Shown piece by piece: positions 1 through 4,733 of a DNA stretch of 5,196 nt (its first letter is position 1; every line of letters starts with the position of its first letter). The stretch lies in the NCBI GenBank assembly GCA_031287975.1, contig JAITSF010000032.1, positions 1-5,196 on the forward strand, given 5' to 3'. The DNA comes from Candidatus Nomurabacteria bacterium. Lineage in GTDB: Bacteria > Patescibacteriota > Saccharimonadia > Saccharimonadales > Saccharimonadaceae. The notes below the pieces were generated by a model. That model was given only the letters and a program-made list of their open reading frames with translations, was not told the DNA's origin and did not search any database. Both the position numbers and the translations under genes were made by a program.

Positions 1-125
1 GCCGCGAAACCGCCCGTATGACCATTTTTACCACCTTTGCGGCCGATTTCGGCGTAAAAATTCGCGCCGTGCCGAGCCTTATTGGTAGCAGCAGCCTTCT
101 TCGCGCCAGCTTTAGTGCCTGCCAT
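1..125 (-). CDS. KGG-repeat general stress protein, N-terminal part (runs off the window)
   Basis: Only the first 41 codons are present; the gene continues past the left edge. The peptide is rich in Ala, Lys and Gly and very hydrophilic. After a basic N-terminus it reads NFYAEIGRKGGKNGHTGGF at residues 22-40, which matches the KGG repeat (stress-induced bacterial acidophilic repeat, as in Bacillus GsiB and fungal con-10). Proteins of this family are small, soluble, disordered and hydrophilin-like; they are linked to desiccation or general stress, and no biochemical activity is established. The ATG at 125-123 has a Shine-Dalgarno AGGAG at 136-132 with a 6-nt spacer, which fixes the start. It has its own strong promoter and a leader of about 92 nt. 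The N-terminal sequence resembles small KGG proteins I recall from Saccharibacteria. I am sure of the family and unsure of the role. Confidence 0.85.
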   Translation of the reverse strand, partial: MAGTKAGAKKAAATNKARHGANFYAEIGRKGGKNGHTGGFA

Positions 126-217
126 AATTATCTCCTTTATATTACTCTATTATTACGAAAAGCCATCTCTTTAACAGAGATAGCCCTCTCAGATATATCA
201 TATTTGGTATATCTATC
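126..217 (-). promoter_or_regulatory. structured 5' leader of the KGG gene
   Basis: The predicted transcript start near 217 leaves a leader of about 92 nt, long for this window. It holds a 6-bp hairpin, ATCTCT/AGAGAT with loop GTTAA, at 181-165. The TATCTC arm of this hairpin is also complementary to GAGATA in the Shine-Dalgarno region (about 134-129), so the same bases could pair either with the hairpin partner or with the ribosome binding site. This is pattern reading only; the pairings are short and could be chance. Confidence 0.25.
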
Positions 218-239
218 ATAATCAGTATATCATACCAAA
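203..239. repeat. inverted repeat TTTGGTAT...ATACCAAA around the KGG promoter
   Basis: The arms TTTGGTAT (203-210) and ATACCAAA (232-239) are perfect 8-bp inverted copies about 29 bp apart centre to centre, roughly three helical turns. On the minus strand one arm lies between the -35 and -10 boxes of the KGG promoter and the other just downstream of the predicted start. That placement fits a repressor operator bound by a dimer or two dimers. The region is AT-rich, so some symmetry by chance is possible. Confidence 0.4.
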
Positions 240-252
240 AGCGATTTGTCAA
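224..252 (-). promoter_or_regulatory. sigma-70 type promoter of the KGG gene
   Basis: Reading the minus strand, a perfect -35 TTGACA (252-247) is followed by exactly 17 nt and a -10 TATACT (229-224). TGA just before the -10 makes it an extended -10 as well. Transcription would start near 217. This is the closest match to the housekeeping consensus in the window and suggests high expression unless repressed through the surrounding inverted repeat. Confidence 0.75.
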
Positions 253-298
253 TATATTTTTTATGCTAATTTTGTTGTGGAAAACTATATAAAAACTA

Positions 299-327
299 TT
301 GCATTTATGCTTCGTGTGATATATTAT
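299..327 (+). promoter_or_regulatory. promoter for the candidate small RNA
   Basis: TTGCAT at 299-304 is followed 17 nt later by TATTAT (322-327). Alternatively, an extended -10 TGATATATT (317-325) lies 15 nt after it. Either -10 gives a start near 331-334, just before the first hairpin of the candidate RNA. It is divergent from the KGG promoter, with about 46 bp between their -35 boxes. Confidence 0.5.
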
Positions 328-330
328 GGG

Positions 331-480
331 GATATTGAATAAATCTGCGAGATTATTCAATGAGCGGATGGGTTGAGTAAGACTGTTACTGATTAATAAC
401 CAATCCGATGTCCACGGCCAAAAATAGCCGTGGGGACAAAGGAAACACCCCTTGCCACACTGGGGTGTTTTCGCTTTTTT
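331..480 (+). ncRNA. candidate structured small RNA, unknown family
   Basis: This stretch, just over 300 bases from its nearest coding neighbour on one side and 9 from the next on the other, holds no convincing gene. It has a promoter upstream, stacked inverted repeats, and an intrinsic terminator. Hairpin 1 (334-361) pairs ATTGAATA with TATTCAAT plus ATC/GAT, with one bulged A and loop TGCGA. Stem 2 pairs 365-374 (CGGATGGGTT) with 398-407 (AACCAATCCG), 9 of 10 pairs with one G-A mismatch, and encloses a small hairpin AGTAA/TTACT (376-380 with 386-390). Stem 3 (410-437) pairs CCACGGC with GCCGTGG, plus GT/AC beyond a two-base bulge. The terminator hairpin follows at 441-472, then a T run. I do not recognise SRP RNA, 6S, tmRNA, RNase P, 5S or a known riboswitch, and no plus-strand gene follows within 1.9 kb, so a free-standing regulator or sponge RNA is more likely than a cis leader. 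Its function is unknown. Confidence 0.5.
441..480 (+). terminator. intrinsic terminator, probably bidirectional
   Basis: GGAAACACCCC (441-451) pairs with GGGGTGTTTTC (462-472), 11 pairs including one G-T, around a 10-nt loop, followed by GCTTTTTT at 473-480. On the plus strand it ends the candidate small RNA. Read on the minus strand, the same hairpin lies 18 nt past the stop of the Pr6Pr-like gene and is followed by TTTCCTTTGT, so it can also end that transcript. Confidence 0.8.
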
Positions 481-489
481 ATAGGTAAT

Positions 490-1176
490 TTATCTATGTT
501 GTCGCTTAAAAAACTTTATGAAGTTTTGCTTAGTCAGCGCCCAATCTATCAAGTAAAAAATATAACCCAATATTATTAAACAAACCGCCAACCCCAACAC
601 ATTCAAAGCCACCTGCCCAATACCATAAGTATCAATATCGATAAAGAAGTACGGGTAATGACTGCCCGTCAAACTAAAAGTAGAAAACTGAGCGCGGATT
701 AAAACAAATACCAAATGAACCGACGGGATTGCCAACCACACCAGCGGCATCCAGCGCTTAAAATTACCCTTTTTATCAAACAGCAGCCAATCCACCAACG
801 TCATCAGCGGCACAATATAATGCAAAGCAATATTCATCGGCGACTGTGCAAAAGCCCATTGCCCATCTGACACACTAAATAAAGTCGGACTCAATATAAA
901 ATGATAAACCAAAAAAGTCAGCACAATACCGAACATCACAGCACCTTTAACTGTCAAACACCAGCTCGGCAGCTCTTGCTTAGGTCGCCGCCAAGTGTAG
1001 AATAACAGCCAACTAAAAAACGCCAACACCGCAATATTGCTGTCTATCGTATAAAAGGACAACAATTCCTGACCAGAAAAACCGCTGACGCTAAAAATAG
1101 CCACCAAACCATAAAGGCAAACCGCCACCAACAAAACCCGAAAAACAGTTGCTAATTTCAAATTATGAATATACAT
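490..1176 (-). CDS. Pr6Pr / FAR-17a-AIG1-like membrane protein
   Basis: A 228-residue, six-helix membrane protein. The pattern FYTIDSN (T43), ALHYIVPLMTLVDWLLFD (H119) and HYPYFFIDI matches the bacterial Pr6Pr family, related to eukaryotic AIG1/ADTRP. In AIG1 and ADTRP a membrane-embedded Thr and His form a hydrolase site that cleaves fatty-acid esters of hydroxy fatty acids. T43 and H119 here are in equivalent contexts, so a lipid-ester hydrolase is possible, but that is inference; bacterial members lack a proven role to my knowledge. I place the start at the ATG at 1176-1174. The in-frame ATG six bases earlier (1182) directly abuts the -10 box and would lie upstream of the expected transcript start. 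No usable Shine-Dalgarno is present, so the mRNA looks leaderless. The gene lies 72 bp after tRNA-Ile and ends before a shared terminator. Family call solid, function open. Confidence 0.8.
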   Translation of the reverse strand: MYIHNLKLATVFRVLLVAVCLYGLVAIFSVSGFSGQELLSFYTIDSNIAVLAFFSWLLFYTWRRPKQELPSWCLTVKGAVMFGIVLTFLVYHFILSPTLFSVSDGQWAFAQSPMNIALHYIVPLMTLVDWLLFDKKGNFKRWMPLVWLAIPSVHLVFVLIRAQFSTFSLTGSHYPYFFIDIDTYGIGQVALNVLGLAVCLIILGYIFYLIDWALTKQNFIKFFKRQHR

Positions 1177-1182
1177 AACCAT

Positions 1183-1211
1183 ATTCTACCACAAAACTTC
1201 CCTCATAACAA
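1183..1211 (-). promoter_or_regulatory. promoter of the Pr6Pr-like gene, leaderless type
   Basis: On the minus strand, -35 TTGTTA (1211-1206), a 17-nt spacer ending in TGG, and -10 TAGAAT (1188-1183) form an extended -10 promoter. The -10 ends 6 nt before the ATG at 1176, which puts transcription start at or next to that ATG. This also argues that the gene is not solely read through from the tRNA operon. Confidence 0.55.
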
Positions 1212-1248
1212 AAACCGAGCCCAAAAAGCCCTTCGTCTATCCTAACTG

Positions 1249-1325
1249 TGGTGGGCGATGGAGGACTTGAACCTCCGACCTCGTCATTATCAGTGACGCG
1301 CTCTAACCAGCTGAGCTAATCGCCC
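1249..1325 (-). tRNA. tRNA-Ile (GAT)
   Basis: A 77-nt tRNA including an encoded CCA end. The acceptor GGGCGAT pairs with ATCGCCC. The D arm is GCTC/GAGC, the anticodon stem CGTCA/TGACG has loop CTGATAA with anticodon GAT, and the T arm GGAGG/CCTCC has loop TTCAAGT. It reads AUC/AUU codons. It follows tRNA-Ala by 9 nt and is probably processed from the same transcript. No clear terminator hairpin follows; two T-rich runs lie before the next gene. This tRNA is usually found in the 16S-23S spacer, but here it is free-standing. Confidence 0.97.
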
Positions 1326-1334
1326 GCACTTTGT

Positions 1335-1412
1335 TGGTGGAGCATATCGGGTTCGAACCGATGACCTCCTGCTTGCAAAGCAGGCGCTCTAAACCAACTG
1401 AGCTAATGCCCC
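1335..1412 (-). tRNA. tRNA-Ala (TGC)
   Basis: A 78-nt tRNA including an encoded CCA end. The acceptor GGGGCAT pairs with ATGCTCC (one G-T pair). The anticodon stem CCTGC/GCAGG has loop TTTGCAA with anticodon TGC, and the T arm ATCGG/CCGAT has loop TTCGAAC. The D loop carries one extra T compared with its neighbour. It is the first gene of a two-tRNA unit (Ala then Ile), the reverse of the usual Ile-Ala order in bacterial rRNA spacers, and is driven by a promoter that overlaps the end of the upstream regulator gene. Confidence 0.97.
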
Positions 1413-1432
1413 TCATTTCAAGGTGCTAAAAT

Positions 1433-1461
1433 AATATAACAAAAAACCCGTTAATCCGCAA
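1433..1461 (-). promoter_or_regulatory. promoter of the tRNA-Ala/tRNA-Ile pair
   Basis: On the minus strand, TTGCGG (1461-1456) is followed by 17 nt ending in TGT, then TATATT (1438-1433), an extended -10. The start would fall near 1426, about 14 nt before the tRNA-Ala 5' end. The -35 begins one base past the stop codon of the TrmB-family gene, so the tRNAs can be expressed apart from it. Confidence 0.6.
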
Positions 1462-1462
1462 A

Positions 1463-2275
1463 TCAAACTTTCGCTTCGCCGTTCAAGCCGATTTTCTTCA
1501 TTGGTTTCGCCAACCTCTGAATAGCCGAAAAAATCTGTTTTTGCATCGCCGCTAAGTTGGCATTATGGATTTCCACTCCGAAAATATCGCGGCCACTCAC
1601 CGAATATAGCGCACAAACGTCATTATAAATCAACATCTCAAACTGGATTTTGAGGATTTTCGGGTCAATATGGCGGATATCCCAGAAGTCGGTTATCATT
1701 CTTTCGACCTCGGTAAAGGCCTCGATTTGAGTATAATTTGTCAGCTGATGAGTAGTAATTTCGCGCTCAACCAATATTTGGCGGAATTTTTCGGCGGTGT
1801 TTTTGTTGACAAAATTGGTCATATTGGTGGCTACTTCATAAATATAGAGGTCGTTTTTCGCCCTTAGAGAGTTGTAGGTAATCTGCTCCAACCCGTCCCG
1901 ACCAGTGTAATATTTAGTTTTAGATCTATGGCCAGACCCTGTCGCCAGACCGTCAAGCGCACTGACAACATCGGGTAGTTTTGCGCCCAGCCGCTGTACT
2001 TTGCGCTCCCGCCGCCGCCAATATTCCTCAAGATTGTCCGGACTATTAGCCGTATAATTATAGCCATTTTCAGCCATTATCTTAGCTGTCAGCCCCTTAT
2101 TCTCGAGCTTGTCGAGCGCGTTGTAGACCGGCGTTCGACCTAATCGCAACTCTTTGGCGATTTGCACAACCGACAGTTCCCCAGGTTGCGCCAATAAAAA
2201 CATGTATATTTTCGACTCGTTTTCGCCTAAACCGTAAGGCTCTAGTTGTAAAATTAATTCCTGCTTGCTTGTCAT
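1463..2275 (-). CDS. TrmB-family transcriptional regulator
   Basis: A 270-residue soluble protein. Residues 10-80 form a winged helix-turn-helix of the TrmB type, starting YGLGENESKIYMFLL, then VVQIAKELRLGRTPVYNALDKL as the recognition region and a wing ending YNYTANSPDNL. Residues 82-105 are a charged dimerising helix (EEYWRRRERKVQRL). The rest is the C-terminal effector-type domain, beginning KYYTGRDGLEQI and ending GVEIHNANLAAMQKQIFSAIQRLAKP. In archaea TrmB proteins sense sugars; CPR genomes carry many with unknown ligands, and none is inferable here. I choose the ATG at 2275: AAGGA sits 7 nt upstream, while the TTG at 2293 lies upstream of this Shine-Dalgarno. It is divergent from the YgjV-like gene, and a palindrome in its own promoter suggests autoregulation. 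Confidence 0.88.
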   Translation of the reverse strand: MTSKQELILQLEPYGLGENESKIYMFLLAQPGELSVVQIAKELRLGRTPVYNALDKLENKGLTAKIMAENGYNYTANSPDNLEEYWRRRERKVQRLGAKLPDVVSALDGLATGSGHRSKTKYYTGRDGLEQITYNSLRAKNDLYIYEVATNMTNFVNKNTAEKFRQILVEREITTHQLTNYTQIEAFTEVERMITDFWDIRHIDPKILKIQFEMLIYNDVCALYSVSGRDIFGVEIHNANLAAMQKQIFSAIQRLAKPMKKIGLNGEAKV

Positions 2276-2314
2276 AGTTGTTTCCTTGTACAAAACTTAT
2301 TCAATTTTCTATAG

Positions 2315-2343
2315 ATTATACATCTGTTTTTTATAAAAAACAA
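2315..2343 (-). promoter_or_regulatory. promoter of the TrmB-family gene
   Basis: On the minus strand, TTGTTT (2343-2338), a 17-nt spacer and a perfect TATAAT (2320-2315). The start would be near 2308, giving a leader of about 33 nt that contains the Shine-Dalgarno AAGGA. The 18-bp palindrome at 2325-2342 covers most of the spacer and -35, so a bound protein would block RNA polymerase. Confidence 0.65.
2325..2342. repeat. perfect 18-bp palindrome, candidate operator
   Basis: TGTTTTTTATAAAAAACA is fully self-complementary and lies between the divergent TrmB-family and YgjV-like genes. It overlaps the -35 and spacer of the regulator's promoter and ends 5 bp before the -35 of the opposite promoter. 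A natural reading is the binding site of the adjacent TrmB-family protein. The A/T runs make some symmetry easy to get, but the flanking TG/CA pairs are also symmetric. Confidence 0.5.
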
Positions 2344-2347
2344 CACT

Positions 2348-2376
2348 TTGATTATATTAACTTTTTGACGTATCAT
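2348..2376 (+). promoter_or_regulatory. promoter of the YgjV-like gene, leaderless or near-leaderless
   Basis: TTGATT (2348-2353), a 17-nt spacer and TATCAT (2371-2376). The start would be near 2383, within a few bases of the ATG at 2386; a GTG lies at 2380. No Shine-Dalgarno precedes either codon. It lies back-to-back with the regulator's promoter, only 4 bp apart at the -35 boxes. Confidence 0.45.
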
Positions 2377-2385
2377 TGCGTGGTT

Positions 2386-2925
2386 ATGATAGATTTAACT
2401 GTTGCTTATATTGTTTCGCAAATTATCACCGTAATTTTCTACGGATTGTTTGCTTATAGTTATTTGCTAAAAACCCAACGTAGTATTTTGGTAGTGGGTG
2501 CTATAGCGGTAATTTTGAACGCTGTCGCATTTATTTTGCTAGGCGGCTGGTCGGGCGTAGCGATGTGCGCGATAGCCCTGGCGCGAAATTTGGTATGCTA
2601 TCGGTTCAAGTCGTTCGGCTCTAGCCGGTGGTTTTTGCTAATAGTATTCGGCGCGATAATAATCGCAACTATTCCGACTTTCGATAGCTTTTGGAGTCTG
2701 ATGTCAGTCTTCGCCACTTGCGTGTATTCTTATTCGGTTTGGCAGAAAAAACCAATCGTCTATAAACTTTGTGGCCTGCCAGTCGGGGTTTTGTGGATAA
2801 TTTATAACATTTATATATTGTCGGTTTTCGGGGTGATTTTAGAAATTGCGCTGACGATTTTCGCTTTGGTCGGGTTTATTAAGGACTTTAAGAGCCTGAA
2901 TAGCCGCGAGGCACCGACCAAATAA
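2386..2925 (+). CDS. YgjV-like inner membrane protein
   Basis: A 179-residue, very hydrophobic protein with about six or seven membrane segments (roughly 7-27, 33-53, 57-71, 82-98, 101-118, 128-146 and 148-166). The motif ALARNLVCYRF at 64-74 (R67, N68) and the later WIIYNIY (W137, N141) followed by a conserved Gly-Glu-type helix match the YgjV family (Imp-YgjV), proteins of unknown function found in many bacteria. The reading frame is open upstream to 2278, but the promoter points to a start at ATG 2386, with GTG 2380 as the alternative; no Shine-Dalgarno is present. It is the only plus-strand protein gene in the window, divergent from a TrmB-family regulator that probably controls it. Its last 38 bases overlap the convergent channel gene. 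Family likely, function unknown. Confidence 0.75.
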   Translation: MIDLTVAYIVSQIITVIFYGLFAYSYLLKTQRSILVVGAIAVILNAVAFILLGGWSGVAMCAIALARNLVCYRFKSFGSSRWFLLIVFGAIIIATIPTFDSFWSLMSVFATCVYSYSVWQKKPIVYKLCGLPVGVLWIIYNIYILSVFGVILEIALTIFALVGFIKDFKSLNSREAPTK

Positions 2926-3430
2926 CCAACAGCGCTACGCAACAGGCTAGCACCAATGGCGGGCAGATAAAGCCTAAAGCTAGTCCGCCGATATTAAGTA
3001 TTAAAGTTGTTGTATATAACACAACGTTACTCGGCAGGTTGTTTAGCCTCTCCAGACTGAGCGAAAGCAATATAAAGCTCAAATTCGCCGCCAACATTAC
3101 CGTGCCGTAAGTTAAGGCCGGCACTAATTCTGTGATATATTCGTCAATCCACGCTGTCGTGAATGTGAATAGCGTCAGGAAAAACAGCAGTGCGATGTTT
3201 AGCCATAGGCTGGTATGCGAGATGTTTTTTACTTTTTGTAATAAGTGATGGTGGTTTTTCCAATAAACCGCCAGAGTGAAAAAGCTCAGGGCATACACAA
3301 GAAATTTGTAGCGCAAGCCCCATAAATCGGTCCATTCTGCCCCAGTCGGCGCTGCAATCGACACCACCATAATCGTCATGGCGATAACGATTACGCCGTC
3401 TGTAAATGATTCAAGTCGAGATTTGTTCAT
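2888..3430 (-). CDS. TMEM175-family (DUF1211) potassium channel subunit
   Basis: A 180-residue protein with six predicted membrane helices (about 11-28, 40-57, 75-92, 105-125, 136-153 and 157-173), the size of single-repeat bacterial members. The first helix has the family signature R-x3-F-S/T-D: R5, F9, T10, D11, followed by GVIVIAMTIMV, with Thr where most members have Ser. The second helix ends YWKNHHHLLQ, also typical. Bacterial TMEM175 proteins assemble as tetramers with helix 1 lining the pore and conduct potassium with modest selectivity; it would act in the cytoplasmic membrane. The ATG at 3430 has no Shine-Dalgarno, but an extended -10 box ends 6 nt before it, which suggests a leaderless mRNA. 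The last 12 codons and stop overlap the end of the convergent YgjV-like gene. It lies 31 bp after the CYTH gene, so read-through from that operon is also possible. Confidence 0.85.
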   Translation of the reverse strand: MNKSRLESFTDGVIVIAMTIMVVSIAAPTGAEWTDLWGLRYKFLVYALSFFTLAVYWKNHHHLLQKVKNISHTSLWLNIALLFFLTLFTFTTAWIDEYITELVPALTYGTVMLAANLSFILLSLSLERLNNLPSNVVLYTTTLILNIGGLALGFICPPLVLACCVALLVIWSVPRGYSGS

Positions 3431-3436
3431 GAGATC

Positions 3437-3464
3437 ATCATATCACAATTTGCGCCTGAAACTA
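3437..3464 (-). promoter_or_regulatory. extended -10 promoter of the TMEM175-like gene
   Basis: On the minus strand, TGATATGAT (3445-3437) is an extended -10, ending 6 nt before the ATG at 3430. The best -35 is a poor TAGTTT (3464-3459) at 16 nt, inside the stop region of the CYTH gene. It rests mainly on the extended -10. Confidence 0.45.
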
Positions 3465-4034
3465 GCTGCTGATTTTCCCGCGGCTGCGAGCGATTAGATG
3501 ATACGGGTAGCCGCGATGGTCTTCTGGGGCGGTTTTAGCGCCGATTTCAGTCAGAATCTGCCCGATTTGGCTTTGAACTTTCTTGATATCATCGCTGTTG
3601 CCGTAGTATTCGATTTCGATATAGTCGCCCAGCTCTTTGACAATATCTATCGACACTTCAAAATCTTTGTAAGCGTAAGCGCGGCGAGTTTTGTCAACGA
3701 CCGCTACTGGCTTAAACCCCATACGGCCGAAAATCGTTTTGACATCAGTGGCACTTTCTACGGCAGATTCAAATTCATCGCAGTAGCCGATGTTGTCGCT
3801 AATGCTCCAATCCTTGAAATTAACACTGGATTGGCTGTCCTCCTCGCGCAGTCGCAACCAATAGTCAATCCGCCGGCCGTTTTCTAAATCGGTGGTATAG
3901 CCGACCGCCGGCGAGTCAAAATAAGTGTCAATTTGCCGGCTTTCGTATTTCAATTTAGCGTTTTTGTCTAAAAACTTGACGACTTTTTGTGTGTTTTTCA
4001 ACTCGTATTTGCTTTCGATTTCTATTTTCGCCAT
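3462..4034 (-). CDS. CYTH-domain protein (CyaB / triphosphatase family)
   Basis: A 190-residue soluble protein that is a single CYTH domain. The defining N-terminal E-x-E-x-K is seen as EIESK (E5, E7, K9). Further typical positions are DTYFDSP (36-42), LRLREE (R61, R63, E64), NFKDW (K74), EFE (87-89), VVDKTRRAY (K115, R117, R118), SIDIV (D130) and LGDYIEIEY (E140, E142). These residues line the tunnel that binds triphosphate and divalent metal. Members act as class IV adenylate cyclases, thiamine triphosphatases or inorganic triphosphatases; the sequence does not decide which, and I see no partner gene that does. The ATG at 4034 has Shine-Dalgarno AAGGAG with 7 nt spacing and lies 32 bp after the YdcF-like gene, so the two are probably one operon. 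All key residues appear intact. Confidence 0.88.
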   Translation of the reverse strand: MAKIEIESKYELKNTQKVVKFLDKNAKLKYESRQIDTYFDSPAVGYTTDLENGRRIDYWLRLREEDSQSSVNFKDWSISDNIGYCDEFESAVESATDVKTIFGRMGFKPVAVVDKTRRAYAYKDFEVSIDIVKELGDYIEIEYYGNSDDIKKVQSQIGQILTEIGAKTAPEDHRGYPYHLIARSRGKISS

Positions 4035-4066
4035 AACACCTCTCCTTTCTGGTTATTCATAGGACT

Positions 4067-4726
4067 TTACCTAATCTCGCGTCCAGCTTTCTCAAGCTCA
4101 CGAAAGGCTCGTTCGGCTTTTCTGTCTTTTGGTTGCGGGGTGAGCCAGCCTTTTTTGGCATATTCTGACATGCGTTTATAATCGCCCGGCATTGACCATA
4201 ATGTTCTCTCTAGAAATCCACCTTTTTTCTCGCGTTCAAAATATCCGTAAAAATCGTCAGCAACGCTGGTTACGTAAAAATTCGGTTGTGGTTTGGGATA
4301 TTGTGCTTCAGCGGTCGCTTTGAAACGACGCGTCATGTAGGGTTTATGAATTAAGATGATATTTGTCGGAATGATTCCTTTTTTGGCCAAGATTTCCGCG
4401 GCGAAAAGCAAGTTCTCGGCCGTGTTAGCGGCTTTTTTGTCCAAAACGATAGCCTGTTTTGGCACACCGAGTTCAATTGCTCGCTCGGCCATAATTTCGG
4501 CTTCGCTCTGGCCGGTGGTATTGCCGCCAAAATCGGCATAGCCAGAAAAAATTATCAAATCGGAAATGCCCTGTCGGTAAAGTTCGGCCGCCCTTTCGCC
4601 GTTATCCGAACGTAACCACTCCCCGCCGACGATAATAGCGTCGGCTCGCTCTGGCATCTCGTCGCGAATAGTCAGATAATCGTAAATCGCCTTGTAGTTT
4701 CTCAAATCAGTTTCGGATAATTCCAT
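4067..4726 (-). CDS. YdcF / DUF218-family protein
   Basis: A 219-residue protein with a DUF218 (YdcF-like) domain: ADAIIVGGE at 28-36, then ERAAELYRQGI (44-54), LIIFSGYADFGG (57-68), SEAEIMAERAIELGVP (74-89), the family's T-x-E-N as NTAEN (101-105), and MTRRFKATAEAQYP (131-144). E. coli YdcF binds S-adenosylmethionine and SanA-like relatives affect envelope integrity; the general function is unknown. Unlike many relatives it has no N-terminal membrane anchor, so it is probably cytoplasmic. The C-terminal 50 residues are charged. I choose ATG 4726: a -10 TATAAT ends 7 nt before it, so the mRNA is probably leaderless, and the upstream TTG (4732) would fall between the -10 box and the transcript start. 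It is the first gene of a likely operon with the CYTH gene. Confidence 0.85.
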   Translation of the reverse strand: MELSETDLRNYKAIYDYLTIRDEMPERADAIIVGGEWLRSDNGERAAELYRQGISDLIIFSGYADFGGNTTGQSEAEIMAERAIELGVPKQAIVLDKKAANTAENLLFAAEILAKKGIIPTNIILIHKPYMTRRFKATAEAQYPKPQPNFYVTSVADDFYGYFEREKKGGFLERTLWSMPGDYKRMSEYAKKGWLTPQPKDRKAERAFRELEKAGREIR

Positions 4727-4733
4727 AACCAAA

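Noticed and set aside
142..360. Minus-strand open frame of 72 codons left of the candidate RNA
   Set aside because: It spans two divergent promoters and the RNA start, is AT-driven in composition, has no Shine-Dalgarno and resembles no family I know.
326..380. Very short open frames inside the candidate RNA (MSGWVE at 360-380 and a 16-codon frame at 326-376)
   Set aside because: No ribosome binding site, and both run through the hairpin arms; a leader peptide with one Trp and no downstream gene makes no attenuator.
331..480. Candidate RNA as SRP RNA, 6S RNA, tmRNA, 5S rRNA or a riboswitch
   Set aside because: The hallmark sequences are absent (SRP GGAAG/AGCAG loop, tmRNA acceptor end, 5S conserved loops), the 5' and 3' ends do not pair as in 6S, and no gene follows.
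1206..1235. Terminator after tRNA-Ile
   Set aside because: The repeated GGGCT around a T run is a direct repeat, not an inverted one, so no stem forms; the T runs alone do not make an intrinsic terminator.
2276..2293. Upstream TTG start for the TrmB-family protein (six more residues)
   Set aside because: It lies before the Shine-Dalgarno AAGGA that is well spaced for the ATG at 2275.
2278..2385. N-terminal extension of the YgjV-like protein from 2278
   Set aside because: That stretch holds both divergent promoters and the palindrome, and the encoded residues are not like the family's N-terminus.
3498..3887. 129-codon plus-strand open frame opposite the CYTH gene
   Set aside because: It is a shadow of a well-supported gene whose catalytic motifs are all intact on the other strand; it has no family resemblance.
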